Origin: Erodium maritimum
Lineage: Eukaryota > Streptophyta > Magnoliopsida > Geraniales > Geraniaceae
DNA: 64,000 bases
NCBI GenBank assembly: GCA_963921825.1
Contig: OY997595.1
Span: 20,887,228 to 20,951,227, forward strand
Reading direction: 5' to 3'
Position 1 is the first letter of the stretch. Every line of letters starts with the position of its first letter. This document shows, in pieces, positions 33,010 to 44,938 of the stretch. A model generated the notes under the pieces. It saw only the letters and a program-made list of their open reading frames with translations. It ran no database searches and was not told the origin of the DNA. The position numbers and the translations under genes are program-made.

Positions 33010-33300
33010 TTCCCGGAACTCCTTCGGGCAAAGGATAGATAAGACAACCTTCCCGGAACTCCTTCGGGCAAGGCAAAGGATAGGTGAAACCAGGTGAGAC
33101 AACTTCCTCGGAACTCCTTCGGGCGAAGCAAAGGATAGAAGAAAACGGCTTTCCCGGAACTCCTTCGGGCAAAGAAAAGGATAGAAACGACCTTCCCGAA
33201 ACTCCTTCGGGCAAGGCAAAGGTGAGACTACTTCCCCGGAACTCCTTCGGGCGAAGCAAAGGTGAGACAACTTTCCCGGAACTCCTTCGGGAAAAGCGTC
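33010..33300 (+). repeat. Minisatellite, seven units of about 40-54 bp
   Basis: The core TCCCGGAACTCCTTCGGGCA recurs seven times (starts near 33011, 33051, 33105, 33151, 33193, 33233 and 33273) with variable spacers such as AAGGATAGAA and AGGTGAGACAAC. Each core has a small inverted repeat (CCCGGAACTCCTTCGGG), so each unit could fold as a hairpin in RNA. It lies inside the solo LTR. Confidence 0.9.
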
Positions 33301-35000
33301 AAGAATACTAAAACAACTGTCCTAATTAAACATGGCTAACCCAGCCTATAATCCTACCACAACCAGTCACATCGATCTATCACTCACCCGACCATCACAG
33401 AACCAAGGGTTTCACATCAACACAACCACGGCACACTCGCTCATACATATCAACAACAAGTTCAACGATTATACTAATCTTGTCTATTAACCCTAACGAC
33501 AACGACTCACAAGGCAGACATATCAAACAACAACAAGCAATTCAATCAATCACGCAACCTACGGCTCGACAAGGCCGATCTACCAGCACGACAATTCCCA
33601 AGTATCGAAACGTAAAGGTTCGCAGTTCAATCGACTACTCTAGTTGTTCGCATCCTACATGTTACTACGACTCGTCCGGTTATTATCTTATATAAACGTC
33701 TTTCCAGTTTTATTAATCCTAGCATGCATACTAGTAAATTTCCACAATTAAACCGGTATCCGCTACTTCCCTACCTCAACCGACGTACAACCGCTACGTC
33801 TCCTAGCTGCTGACGTCCTGGCTCGCTACCTCCGGTCTTCTCTTCGATCGAAGCCGGACTCTACTTTACACAGAAAGCTACAATTAAAACCGGTTTCACA
33901 ATTGATTTAAAAAGGTACGACGGTGTCGATTTAAATTCAAAAGTTATCTTTTAGACTCGAGCGGGCTAAAAGCGGTTTTACGACGAATCGGGTTCGAGCA
34001 CCCGAGTATCGAAAACGGTGCACGTTTCCCGAGGTACGGTCCCAATGCACGGGTTTCATGGCACGATTCCCGAGGCACAATTTTCGGCACGATTCTCGAG
34101 GCACCCGATTCAGCGTTTCACTTTTATCCCGTTCAAGGTCCGTTTTACAATCCAGTTCACACGTTCGATTACCAAAACAATTACAGTTTGTTTCAGTCCA
34201 AAACCGTCCAGTTTACGATCAGGGTTCGATCGACAGATTCGATTAAACAGTCCCTTTTAAAAATCATTTTCTTTAATTTCCCAGATTCACAAAACTGTTC
34301 CAAAAACCTCAGGTCCGAGAGAAAGTGTTCCATAACTAGGAAGAACTCGGGATAGAATAAAGAGAAAGACGAGGGAGATCTCGGTTTCAGAAACCGCCCG
34401 ACCATCGGCGGTGACTGAACCCGCCGAGGTCTCACGGCGAAGCTCACCGTAGGGGAGGACGACGGTGGTAGGAGGCGTTGGTGCGTCGGATCTGGAGCGG
34501 TAACACACGACGGTGACTGGTCGGAGATGAGTGAGAGGGAGAGGGCTCGGTACGGCGTTCAGATCTGAACGGAAACGCACGGAGAAGGGGGGTTGTGGCC
34601 GGAGAGCTCTTCAGATCGGAGAAGACGAGTTGCCGACGGACTCGGGCTGACTCGGAGAAGAAGGGGAAGAGACGGTGGCGCGGCGAGAGGGTCGGAGACG
34701 GGGTCGAGGGCGGTTGTGGCTAGGGAAAGGAGAGAGAGGTCGGAACGGTTTCGTCGAAGACGAAGGGAACGGACGACGAGGAGAGGAGGAAGACGGTGAT
34801 GGAGGCTCGGAGGTGAGGGGAAACGGTGACTCGGCCACGCGCGGGATGGAGCTCGGTGGCGTGGCCGGCGAACAGTAGACGGACGGAGAAGAGAGTGGTG
34901 GAGGGAGGCGTGCGAAGGGAGAAGGAAGAGATAGGGTTCGGGTGAGAGGAACTGAGGAACGGCGTTGAGGGAAAATGGGGTAAACCCTATTTTTTCGCGC

Positions 35001-35009
35001 TTTTATACC
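35001..35009 (-). promoter_or_regulatory. TATA box of the solo LTR
   Basis: GGTATAAAA on the minus strand, about 313 bp from the right end of the LTR, followed on that strand by a long CT-rich leader-like stretch. This fits the U3/R boundary of a leftward-reading element. Confidence 0.5.
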
Positions 35010-35326
35010 GAAGCTCAGGTGGGCTTGAGCCTAAGTGGGCCTCAGGCGAGCCTTTGGGCTTCGCGGCCCAAAGCGAAAGGGAGGAGCTGGGTCGGCCTAC
35101 TCGGGCAGGGTCTGGTCCAGCTCGAAAGCTTTGATACTTTTTTTTAAAAAAAAGCTTTTCTTTCTTCCTTAATTATTTATTTATTTTTTCCAAAACGAAC
35201 TAAGAAATTAAATCGAATTTCAAATCCGTCGTTACCAACAACTGACCCAAAAAGCAACCTCGACGTTCCGACGAACACTTTTAAATAATTAAAAACTTTT
35301 TAAACCGAGGCGGTCTTCACATATAA

Positions 35327-36700
35327 GGATCACGATCCTCTATGGAAAGATGCAAGCATTTCACGGCAATTGGGTCGAGTGTGAACACCTCAACTAAAGT
35401 GAGAAGTATGATACGACTTAAGAAAAGGAAATATACAAACAAGAGCAAGAGCATCATTCGAATATATGGGTGGAGACTCTTGAAAGATCAAACAAAAATG
35501 GAAACAAAATGGAATAACATATAATCTTGATGGAGATAATCGAAGCAAGAGAACAATTTTAGATGAGGTCGGGATCTTCACATCATCTAAGCATGACCCT
35601 TCTATTGAAGTTTGACATGAAGATCAAAAGGCTGCAAAGACAGGAATAAAGGAAAGGACAAGACGAGTTCATCACAAACAACATGAGTTAGCCCACGTCG
35701 TTTCACAAATGTTAACAAATCAAGCGGGTTTTTTTAACAACCTAGTCGAGAAATATCGATGAAATCAATTTAAGAGTGTTCAGAGCATAGGAAGAGATTT
35801 TATGAAGTAAAACCCCGAGACATATCAAATAGACCTGAGAAAAATTTGATAAATCATAAATATCTTTTACGAGACATTAGGACATCGGTTAGATCATTCG
35901 CTCTAGGGACACTCGAAATTATACATTCGGGTAAATTGGCTCATGTTTTTACAGTTCTAGTCTATATTTTTTTTGTTTTTTTTTATTGAAATATGTTTAA
36001 ATATTTTTTCTTTAATTACGAGTTTACAGATTTATTTTTTGTTAGTCGTCTTGATTACTTATTTATAAAATTACGATTGAGAAGAAACTAACAAATATAC
36101 ATGGAAGCTTCTGCAATCTCCAACACCGTTAAGTTCATCCTCCTCATGGTGAGAGGCCATCAGGCTAGGCCTAGGGAAAGCCCTGAGCACCCGTCAGGTG
36201 CGAGTTTCGTCTTTCCCCTTCATTGTAGCCTTTTACGCAACGATTAACATATGACATTGGGATCGGGGTGGGACGGTAAGACGGTGTACGGTTCCACAAC
36301 ACCCCAAGCTGACTTATCCCGGAATTTTAAAACTACATGCCGATCGGTCCTTTCCGTGCAAAGCATCCTAAGATCCCGAAAACAGGATCTATCATGAGGG
36401 TTCGAACAATCACCTATGCAACTCTCTTCACAGGTTCTTAGGGAACTTCGATCATGGATTGATTTACAGTAATCTGTGTTTCACTTTAGCTTTAGTCATG
36501 TCTACCCTTTAGTTTAGTTGTCTAAAATAGAAATGAGACGTTTTATGGTTCTAAGAGCGCCGAGAACCCTATAAAGATCTCAGACATATTCTGATACATG
36601 CTATTAATCAGAATTATTAATAAAATCCTATATCATAATAAATAAAACCACTATATTTTCATTGTTTTACATTTTTATCAACCATTATACTTTTTCTCAC
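35327..36700. other. Intergenic region, no gene recognised
   Basis: Only short ORFs. No TSD-bounded element, RNA gene or clear repeat was found by reading. Confidence 0.5.
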
Positions 36701-36709
36701 GGCGCGAGA

Positions 36710-37490
36710 GCGAGTGCGGGTCCTAGCTGGGGAACCATGGGCTTTTTGGGAGTCCCTGGTGTTGCTTACGGATCTGCGGGCTCACATGCAGGTGAGCGAG
36801 CTGAGCTTCCACCATTTCTCGGTATAGGCTAGGGTCTCCAATCTACCTGTGGGGGCTTGGAATAGAGCGGTGGGCTTTCGGATTGGAAGTGCCCTGAGTA
36901 CTTGCCAGGCAGTGGAAGTGGACGGTTCTGGGCGCTGCTGGGGGGATTTTATGCGGGCACGGATTCGAGCTGATATTCGCCTACCTCTGCAAAGCCAAGT
37001 TTGGTTCCGACTGTCGGAATCGCAGGTACGAACGCTACTCTATGTGTCTTATGAACATTTACCGGATCATTGTTATGGATGTAGTTGCGCGGGGCATCTG
37101 TTCCCGGCGTGCCCGGTAGCGGGTGGGACCAGGGGCCATTCGCTTCGTGCCCCGGGGGATCCGAGGTCGGCCCTAGAAAAGGCCAAACATGGGAAGGAGA
37201 TCCCTGAGACGAATTGGAGCTATTTGGAGACAAGGAACAAGAGTCGGGGTGACCTCCGTACACCGTCCCCGCGATATGACTCCCGGAGGGAGCAGGAGGA
37301 GGCCTATGAGGCGGGGACTGAGGACATTCCGTCGGAATGGGTGGAGAAGGAGGTGAGCCCGTCTTTGTCTGGGAAGAAACGCCTAGCAAGAGAGGATGCT
37401 CAGGACGAGTCAGACGGATCGACATCGTCAGATGGAGAATCACAAGCGGCAGCGGCGGGGGGCGTCAAGCACCCCCGCCTACAGGAATGA
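36710..37490 (+). pseudogene. Fragment of a LINE ORF1 (DUF4283/zinc-knuckle type)
   Basis: An open frame at 36849-37490 (213 codons) contains GFRIGSALSTCQAVEVD, RARIRADIRLPL, and a knuckle-like motif, YEHLPDHCYGCSCAGHLFPACP. This order matches the second half of the DUF4283 plus CCHC_4 gag-like proteins encoded by plant L1 elements. Related residues (RVSNLPVGAWN) just upstream continue the domain after an in-frame stop. A charged Ser/Asp/Glu-rich tail ends at TGA. No reverse transcriptase follows and no flanking duplication was found, so this is a truncated remnant. Confidence 0.65.
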
Positions 37491-38119
37491 GTCTGAGGTG
37501 GCCCGGGGAGGGGTGGGTCAACTTTAACCCCTCCCCGACGGATGGATGGCGACGACACCATCATCAGTTGATACTTGTCTCCCCTGCCAGTCCGGAGTGA
37601 GCACACCCGCGTTCAGGAGCCCTACCATTATCAGTCCACGGAGGACGACACACGCTGACACACCGGGGGAGATGTAGGTCCACCAGTATTCCTTTTAACT
37701 TGGTTGGCTCGCCTAGTCCCCTTTGGAAGAAGCATGATGTATCAGTGTCTTTAGACGCTACCGCAGATATCACATTCGTCCGCCCCCAATTACTAGAGCC
37801 TAATTTACTGTTTTGCTTTTCCCTTCTGTTTGTTAGTTGGATTTACTTTTGTAGGTGGGGTACATTAGTGTACCTACCAAACTCTCTTATTTTATAATAT
37901 TTTTGTAATTGTTATTCTCAAATTTTTATTATATAAAAACATATATTAAATTAAATTTGGAAATAATTGAGACGAACTATTTACATTGGAGATGCTATAT
38001 GGAGAGGGTAGCGGCTCCGTTCCGTTCTCTGAGCGCAAGCACGATAGTTGTTCCTCCCCCAAATAATTTCCCGGAAAACGGTTCAAACTCTCCAATCTTC
38101 CTGAGCGTTACTGATCCCT
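37491..38119. other. LINE remnant tail and MTN 5' flank
   Basis: The first ~450 bp look like the 3' flank of the LINE fragment and include an imperfect palindrome (GGTACATTAGTGTACC near 37859). The rest is the promoter and leader of MTN, with an upstream ATG at 37999 whose 45-codon frame overlaps the MTN start. Confidence 0.45.
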
Positions 38120-41100
38120 ATGGCTCCTCCTGCTGACAGATCCGACGCTGCAGAGGAAGCCATGGTTGCCCAACCTCAGAAGCGTCCTATCTCCTCCATC
38201 GTCATCATCATCGGTACCTCCCAATATCTCTACAACCATGCCTAAACGTTTCGGTTTCTGATGTTGTGTTTTTGCTATCAGCTATGCAGATCGAGGCATT
38301 ACCTCTCGTGGAGAAGTTTCAGCTCGCAGAGGACCTGGATTCCGTGTCAGTTTCCTCTCCCTCAATGGCCCTCTTTGGTTTATGTTTCTTGTCACTTTTT
38401 AGGGTTTATCACGAGTGAATCATGCTGGTTTTGTGTTTTTGCACGAAGTTGCTGGAGTAGCAGAGTTACATTTTGGATTGTTTTGATGCATTTCCGCATG
38501 TGGATCGTGATTACCGTTCCGTTCCGTGCTTTGTCTTTTTATTTTTATTTTTGTGATATATTAGGTGACATGAATATGACCCATTGTTGATTTCGGTGCT
38601 GTTTGTTGGTGCTGAAATCTTTGAAAAGTTGTTTGACTGGTAGCTAATGTACATCATTGATTGATTAACTATAATTACCCTTTTTTATATGAAAGTACAT
38701 CCTTTAGCTGTACAAGGTAAATCCAAGAAGTTCATAGTGACTTCCTAATAGGTCTGCAAAAGTGTTTCTAACTCTTTCCTGATGGAGAATTGGTTGTCAT
38801 TCCTCAGTAACAAAAATTGTAAAATTTCATTTGGTTTACCATCTGATTTGAGATTCTGAATACCAAATTAATATGCTCTAAAGTAAAATTTTGCAGGTTT
38901 CCAAAGGAGCTCCCTTGGGTTCGATATCACGGTATCTACAAAGATCTTCGTATTAATATAATAGGACCAGGAAAAGACCCAACTTTGGGTAAGTTGGTTT
39001 TCTTGTTGTTTTGAATTACTGTTTGTCTGTGTTTTTTTTTTGAAACATTTTCTGTAGTTTTGGTTGAAGGAGATGGTATTGTGAGCGCCAATGTGCCTTT
39101 TAGACCATTTTACCCACATCCTTTTTATTTAGCATCGAGCTGCTGTAACCTGTAGGTTACATGAAACATCTATACCCTGCTCATACTAATGTTGCTCATC
39201 TCTTTAACCTTTTTGTTGGTTATGACATTTTCACTCAAGCCATGCTATACTTATTATTCAATGTAACACTGTTTAATTTTAGGGGAAATTACCTTTAGTT
39301 GCCCTAAAGTTTTGGTCACGTACCTTTAGCAGCACAAAGTTTAAAAGTGTCCAATAAGGTACCATTAGTTTCGGTCAGAGATCATTTGCATGCCTTAATG
39401 AATTTGTCTTAGATCATTTACCTGCCTTATGAACTGGTCACAGATCAATTACATGCCTTTAAAAATTGGACAATAAAGTGAAAGTGTAGAAAACTTGACC
39501 AAAGTTTTGTCCAATAAGTGACCATAACTTTGTGTAGCTAAGGGTACGTGATCAAAACTTTAAGATAACTAAAGGTAATGACCCCTAAATTTCATCAATG
39601 AAATATCAGCAAAGTAATGTGGGTCACACGGTTAGGTAGCTCAACCCAAATGTTTGACCATATTTAGCTAGCACAACGAGTCGTTAGATTCAGCTTATAT
39701 CGAAAACTTAAAATAGTGTAGTATGTGGGCACTGCTGTTGAGTAGTTTGCAAGACAGATTCATTTAACAGGAATGTCAGATAAAGGAAAAGTTTCTTATT
39801 TCTGACACTCATTTTCTTTTCAGGGGTTGATAGTGTTGGCACAGTTCCTGCTTCCCTTTTGACCTATGCTTCTATACAAGCACTGCAGCCTGATCTAATC
39901 ATAAATGCAGGCACTGCTGGTGGCTTTAAGGTATGCATTTTGTTGTGGAGACTGTTCTGAGCGCTCTTTAGTTGTATTTTATGCATTAATGTGCACGAAA
40001 TGAATTAATATGTCTGCCTCCCTCCTTTCTTTCTAAAATTCTTATATTAATACTAAGGTGTGGATGTTTTCAGGCCAAAGGAGCTTGCATTGGTGATGTG
40101 TTTCTTGTGTCTCATGCTGCTTTCCATGACAGAAGGATACCCATCCCTGTAATTGCTCCCCCGTTTTCATTCCTATTCCTTTTGTGTGTAGTGGACTATG
40201 GCTTGGATGATGATAGATCTTTCTTAGTTGAAGTAGTCTGGAATCTAAGGGGTTTAAGCTAAGCCGGACCAGTACTGAATACATGGAGTACAAGCCTAGT
40301 AAGGGTAGAGGGTCAAAAGCCTCCAAAAATAAGCATTTTGGAACATGGATCGATCTATAATTCAAAAGCATGGGGAGATGGAAGAGAATGTAAACGAAAA
40401 AACGAATCATGTTGGGATGAAAAACATGTAGAAGCTCTTTGTAGTTTTGATTTTATAGGAAAGATCCATGTTGAAGATTTAAGTTTTGTAGACTAATTAT
40501 AATGGAAATATGTATTTGTTTCCTAGGTTCCAGGTTAGCTGCAATTTTTTTTAGCCTTTTCTTCTTCTGATCTTTAGTACCATCTCCTTCTCAAATCATA
40601 CTCTTCCATTCTTCAGGTTTTTGATCTGTATGGAGCTGGTTGTCGGCAGGCCTTCTCCACACCTAATCTTTTGAAAGAGCTTAACTTAAAGGTAATTGCT
40701 GTTACCAGGAAAATCGTTATGTATTTTGTTTAATCCTCAAAACTTTTTTGTGTTCCTAGTGCACAAATATATTTTATTCTCTGTTCGATAGTTATTTCGT
40801 TTAGTCACTTATTTTGTTCGCTGGGAGGAAATAGTGGGCGGTGTGTGAAATTGTTTCAACAATTACTAATTCTCACATGAAAGACAGAATTCAGCAGTGG
40901 TAGGGTAAATAGTTACTCCTGGATACATACATATACAGTCATCACCATTACAAACTCGATTCATTTGGACTGGCATGACAAACAAACAATATGTGATTGT
41001 TTTTATTTGAAAGGTTTGCTAAGAATGCTCTACTTTGATAAGGGACATCTCTTCTATATTTCTTACTCTTGTATACATTATACGCCCATCATCATTACAA

Positions 41101-42944
41101 ACTCGATTCCTATGGACTGACATGACAGACAAACAATATGTGATTGTTTTTATTTGAAAGGTTTGCTAAGAATACTCTACTTTGATAAGGATATCTCTTC
41201 TATATTTCTTACTCCTGGATACATAATACCTCATCATCATTACAAACTTGATTCATATGGACTGGCATGACAGACAAACAATATGTGATTGTTTTTATAC
41301 GAAAGGCTTGCTAAGAATGCTCTACTTTGTTAAGGGATATTTCTTCTATATTTGATATTTTTATAATTCCATGAGAAGAAGTAATAAGATCGCATTGAAA
41401 CTCATTCTTGATGGTCCCAATGATAGTCTTTAATCTGGTCAGGAGAAGAAAGATTTAGGTATTTTGAATGGTTATCACAATTGCTTGGGTCAGGTTTGAA
41501 GCTTATTTACAGGGTTGCACATTGGGCACATATTTAGGTTAATTATTATTTTTATCAGGTTTAACATCAACTGTGCTTACCACCTTGGATTTTCAATCCA
41601 AGAAGATGCAGTATCTATCACCTAAATGAGTGTGCTATGTGCTTAATGATTTCATTGATGTTAAAACTGTATGTATGTATTGTATCGAATAGTGGCCCAT
41701 AGATTGTAATATTTGAACTGATCTGGAGTTGGGCATGTTTTAGAATTTGTGCTCTAAAGAGCTAATGAAGAAGTACCATTACTAAAGTTCTCCAAAAATT
41801 GAAATGCAATTAGCAGTTAACATGAAAAAAAAACTTAACATATGCAGGGGAGTTTGTAAAAATCAACTGTTACATACTTACATTGTTTTGTATAGCCAAC
41901 TCTAAGGCTGTTGCCTACTTGGGCTGGTCTCTTTTCCAATTTGTATCTATACCTTTTCCCCTTCATATCTGATGTATCTTGGATGAACCCAAAGTATTGA
42001 ACTCTTCAACAACATTTGTTTACATGTTTCAGGTTGGCAAATTGTCCACTGGAGACTCCCTTGACATGTCCCCACAGGATGAAGCGGCAATAAATGCAAA
42101 TGATGCTACTGTTAAAGACATGGAGGTAACATTTTAAATTATGCTATTTCCTACTGATCCTGCTAGCAGAAAGAACTGTGCATTGTTGTTCTCCTTGGAT
42201 TATGCAAAGCCTTTTCCTTGGATACAGAAGTCATTTTGTGTCCAAGAATAGTAGAATACCCTTTGTGACAGTTCAAATCACAGTAATATGTAAAGAACCA
42301 AGTTCAGACATGACGAAGAAAATGAGCCTATACAATACGTATGGCTGTTTTAGGATAGTTTCCTTGCACATTGTTCGTGCCACTAGTACTTTTATAGCCT
42401 TATAGGATGATTAATTGATCAGTGTCATTGGCGGTGCTTTTGTGTCTAATATTTCCAAAACTTGGTTATAGGGTAATAGAAGTAAAGAAAAATGGGTATT
42501 AATGGACTCTGATATTTTGTTGTGTAGACATCCACCTAAAGTAAACTATGTTGAATTACATTACATTTTCTTTTTTAAGGAAAAAGAGAAGAGGTTGGAA
42601 CCAGCAAAATAGCATGTCTTTTATTCATCAGATTTAAGAAACAGTAAAGAGATGACGAGGACCTCACTGGAAATACTTTCTGTATCTTGATTTATAATTG
42701 AAGTTGGTATACAGGTTGAAGTGATTTCCCTTGATATATGTTTCAGGGAGCAGCTATTGCGTATGTGGTGGATCTTTTCAAGGTCCCTACAATATTCATA
42801 AAAGCAGTGACTGACATAGTGGATGGGGATAAGCCAACCTCAGAGGAATTCTTGCAGAATCTGGCAGCAGTGACAAGTGCACTTGGTCAGAAAGTGAGCG
42901 AGGTTATCGATTTCATCAATGGGAAGAGCCTGTCTGAACTGTGA
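38120..42944 (+). CDS. MTN: 5'-methylthioadenosine nucleosidase (MTN), 8 exons
   Basis: Exons 38120-38213, 38282-38345, 38897-38988, 39824-39930, 40074-40148, 40617-40691, 42033-42125 and 42747-42944 splice in frame into 265 residues, close to the length of Arabidopsis MTN1. The enzyme hydrolyses methylthioadenosine to adenine and methylthioribose, the first step of the Yang (methionine salvage) cycle that removes the by-product of ethylene, polyamine and nicotianamine synthesis. Family signatures seen: AMQIEALPLVEKF with the N-terminal catalytic-site Glu36; GVDSVGTVPASL; INAGTAGGFK; DVFLVSHAAFHDRRIPIPVFD; STGDSLDMS; MEGAAIAYV with Glu200; and AVTDIVDGD with catalytic Asp223. No targeting signal is seen, so it is cytosolic. 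The frame is intact. Intron 3 carries a MITE and intron 6 a tandem repeat. Confidence 0.96.
39281..39586. mobile_element. MITE with ~50-bp terminal inverted repeats in MTN intron 3
   Basis: The left end AGGGGAAATTACCTTTAGTT and the right end, read in reverse complement as AGGGGTCATTACCTTTAGTT, stay similar for about 50 bp, through a shared TAAAGTTTTGRTCACGTACC. Total length is 306 bp with no coding potential. The TSD is not clear, so the superfamily is unassigned. Confidence 0.8.
40913..41357. repeat. Three tandem copies of a ~148-bp unit in MTN intron 6
   Basis: Units start at TTACTCYTGKATACAT near 40913, 41063 and 41209. Each contains AAACAATATGTGATTGTTTT and TGCTAAGAATRCTCTACTTT. Copies differ by scattered substitutions. 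Confidence 0.85.
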
Positions 42945-43476
42945 TCCGACTCGTCCTCAGCTCTGGATTACTATGAAAGAATGTATTGCTTAGTGAAACT
43001 AGTATATTGATTGTTTAAGCAGACATATTCTTGAGTTAGCCAGTCCTGCAATGCTTCAATGGCCTATATTTGATCTCTGTGTACAAGTATTGAATCATGT
43101 AATGCACTGCTCTCCCCATGTTGTAGGTCGAAGACCCTATCAGGGGTTCCACTTTTCTTCTTCTTCTGCCAGGTGCAGTATGAAATTGCTTATTGATGAA
43201 AATTAAACCAAATGTTGTGCATATTGTTGGGATAGTTTCTTGATGCTGAACCATTTGCGTATGTTTCATAATTTGTCAGGATTATAGTCCATTGGACTCA
43301 TTCAGAATTTGTGTTGGATTGAAAGCGTGTGTGATGCGAACCTCGGTAGATTGTTCATCAGTTGTTGCTTATAAAGTTATCCTTTCATGTGGAGGACAGA
43401 TTCTTTCCTTAAAATTGTGATCATAATACACTTATGGTTTATATAGATGGTTTTTGTTGTTGAAAGGCCTTGAGCA
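42945..43476. other. 3' flank of MTN
   Basis: Probable 3' untranslated region of MTN and spacer. No gene seen. It ends in AAAGGCCTTGAGCA, the left TSD of the next retroposon. Confidence 0.5.
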
Positions 43477-44822
43477 GGACTTCCAACCTTTCTCTTCCTT
43501 CTCCCACTAGAAAAAAAACCCTATCTTCCATCGCCGCTGTCAGCAGTGGCCTCGGGGCCTCGGCCTTCGAGGTCACTGTCGGACCTCCTTTTCTTTTCTT
43601 TTTCCTTCTCTCCAGTCGATCCTCTCCTCACCTTCGGTGCGGTGGTGTTGATTTCTCTTCTTCTTTATCGGGGTTCGCGGCTCCGATTTGGACGTGGGAC
43701 ACGCTTCCCCCTCTCCTCCGAAGAGAATTATTGCAAACCAGGCTCGCCTGCGCGGTTTGAGTTGAGGTTTTGTCGTCTCTGGTCTCCTGTCTTCTCCCTG
43801 GTGTGTTTTGGCGTCAAAGCGAACCAGATCTGACCGTGGGACGATATACCTCATTCCTTGGGGAGGTTAATCGCAGATCTGGCCAGACCTTGATGTTGGC
43901 AGCGGCTCCTTCGAAGTCTTAGTGGAAGATGCCTCCTCTCCAGATCTCGACGACGCGCTCTGACTCCGGCGTGTGACACGCTTTCTCTACAAGGATCGTA
44001 GCGGCTCTGAACCGTTGTTGTCGTTGGTGGGACGACTGTTCTTCTTCTTGGCTTCGACTTTAGATTTGGACCTCGGCCCTCTGTGGCTCCTGAGGTATCT
44101 CATCTCCATCTTTGTCTGATTTTCATCTCCCCCGTACCGCTCTATTTTTACGATTCGTTTCCTTGTGCCCCGACCACGTTTGTGGTTCGAAATCGCCAAT
44201 TTGGTGTCGGCTGTCGGCGAGGACATGAAGCTCTCGCCCTATGAAATGTATCGTATTAGTAATTTAGATTTATGGACTCTGGTGGATTTCCATCGATGTG
44301 GTCTCAACCACTCGTGGTGTTGGCCCCCGACATTTTCAAAATCTCTATCCCGGGTTCGGGTTTGGGGGTTCTGATGAGATGAGAGATGTTATCAATCTTG
44401 CATAGATTTGAGAAGAGGTCCCTTGGGTTGTAGGTGCCTACTGCATTTTTAGCGCTTAACGGTTGACAAATATGGGTTCTCAGACCTTCTTTTTCAAGGA
44501 CTACAGGGTGGAAAAATCAATTTTTTTTAGAATTTCTCTGTTTTTGTGTTAGTTTCTTAGTTTCATTATATTGTTCATGTCTACCCCTGGTTGAGTTTTA
44601 GCCTGATGTTGTTTTTGTGGTTGGATATTAGTCTTCTGGTCTTGTATGACTGTGGAATGGTGTTGTTCATGGATGTTGTTCTTATTTGGTTCATGTCATG
44701 CCTCAAGTCGCTGAGGTGGTTTATTGAGGATTCTATTAGAGTAGATCGCTCCTTCATTGTACTTCACCCCTTACTCTTTACTTCAAAGAGAAGGTTTTAA
44801 ATATGCCTTTGCTGATCCAAAA
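43477..44822 (+). mobile_element. Non-autonomous poly(A) retroposon
   Basis: It is flanked by a 14-bp direct repeat with one mismatch (AAAGGCCTTGAGCA at 43463-43476, AAAGGTCTTGAGCA at 44823-44836). The body begins with CT-rich leader-like sequence and ends TGCTGATCC followed by A residues, much like the insertion at 19608-21356 (TGTACTTCAC... and GCTGATCA plus poly(A)). No reverse transcriptase is encoded. It was probably mobilised by LINE machinery. Confidence 0.7.
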
Positions 44823-44938
44823 AAAGGTCTTGAGCAAGTGACTTGAAGCATTTTATCAATTGTAACAGGCGTTTTTTAAAGAATGAGTATGTAATAGAAA
44901 AATCTTGTCAAAGATCGATTGTAATGATTCAAGTATTG

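Larger units (their letters stand above)
32490..35321 (-). mobile_element. Solo LTR of a large (probably Ty3/gypsy) retrotransposon
   Basis: The stretch runs from TGTCACGCCCC to GGTCTTCACA, beginning TG and ending CA, and is flanked by a perfect 5-bp TSD TATAA (32485-32489 and 35322-35326). No internal retroviral-type genes are present, so it is a 2.8-kb solo LTR left by recombination between two LTRs. A TATA box on the minus strand near 35.0 kb, followed on that strand by a CT-rich leader, suggests the element reads leftward. Its left TSD is only 7 bp from the right TSD of the LINE. ORFs inside are products of GC-rich and repetitive sequence. Confidence 0.85.

Noticed and set aside
33010-33300. 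CRISPR-like array of repeats
   Set aside because: Repeats are irregular in spacing, spacers are themselves related, and the region lies in a plant LTR; it is a minisatellite.
32978-33311. Overlapping ORFs with repeating PEGVPGK-type peptides
   Set aside because: They are translations of the minisatellite in the solo LTR, not genes.
34593-34878. Arg- and Gly-rich ORFs around 34.6-34.9 kb
   Set aside because: They come from purine-rich leader sequence of the solo LTR and have no family signature.
36100-36560. GC-richer block resembling organelle or rDNA sequence
   Set aside because: I could not match it to any rRNA, tRNA or organelle gene by reading, so no claim is made.
37337-37606. ORFs on both strands beside the LINE ORF1 fragment
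   Set aside because: Antisense and out-of-frame readings of the charged tail of the ORF1 fragment.
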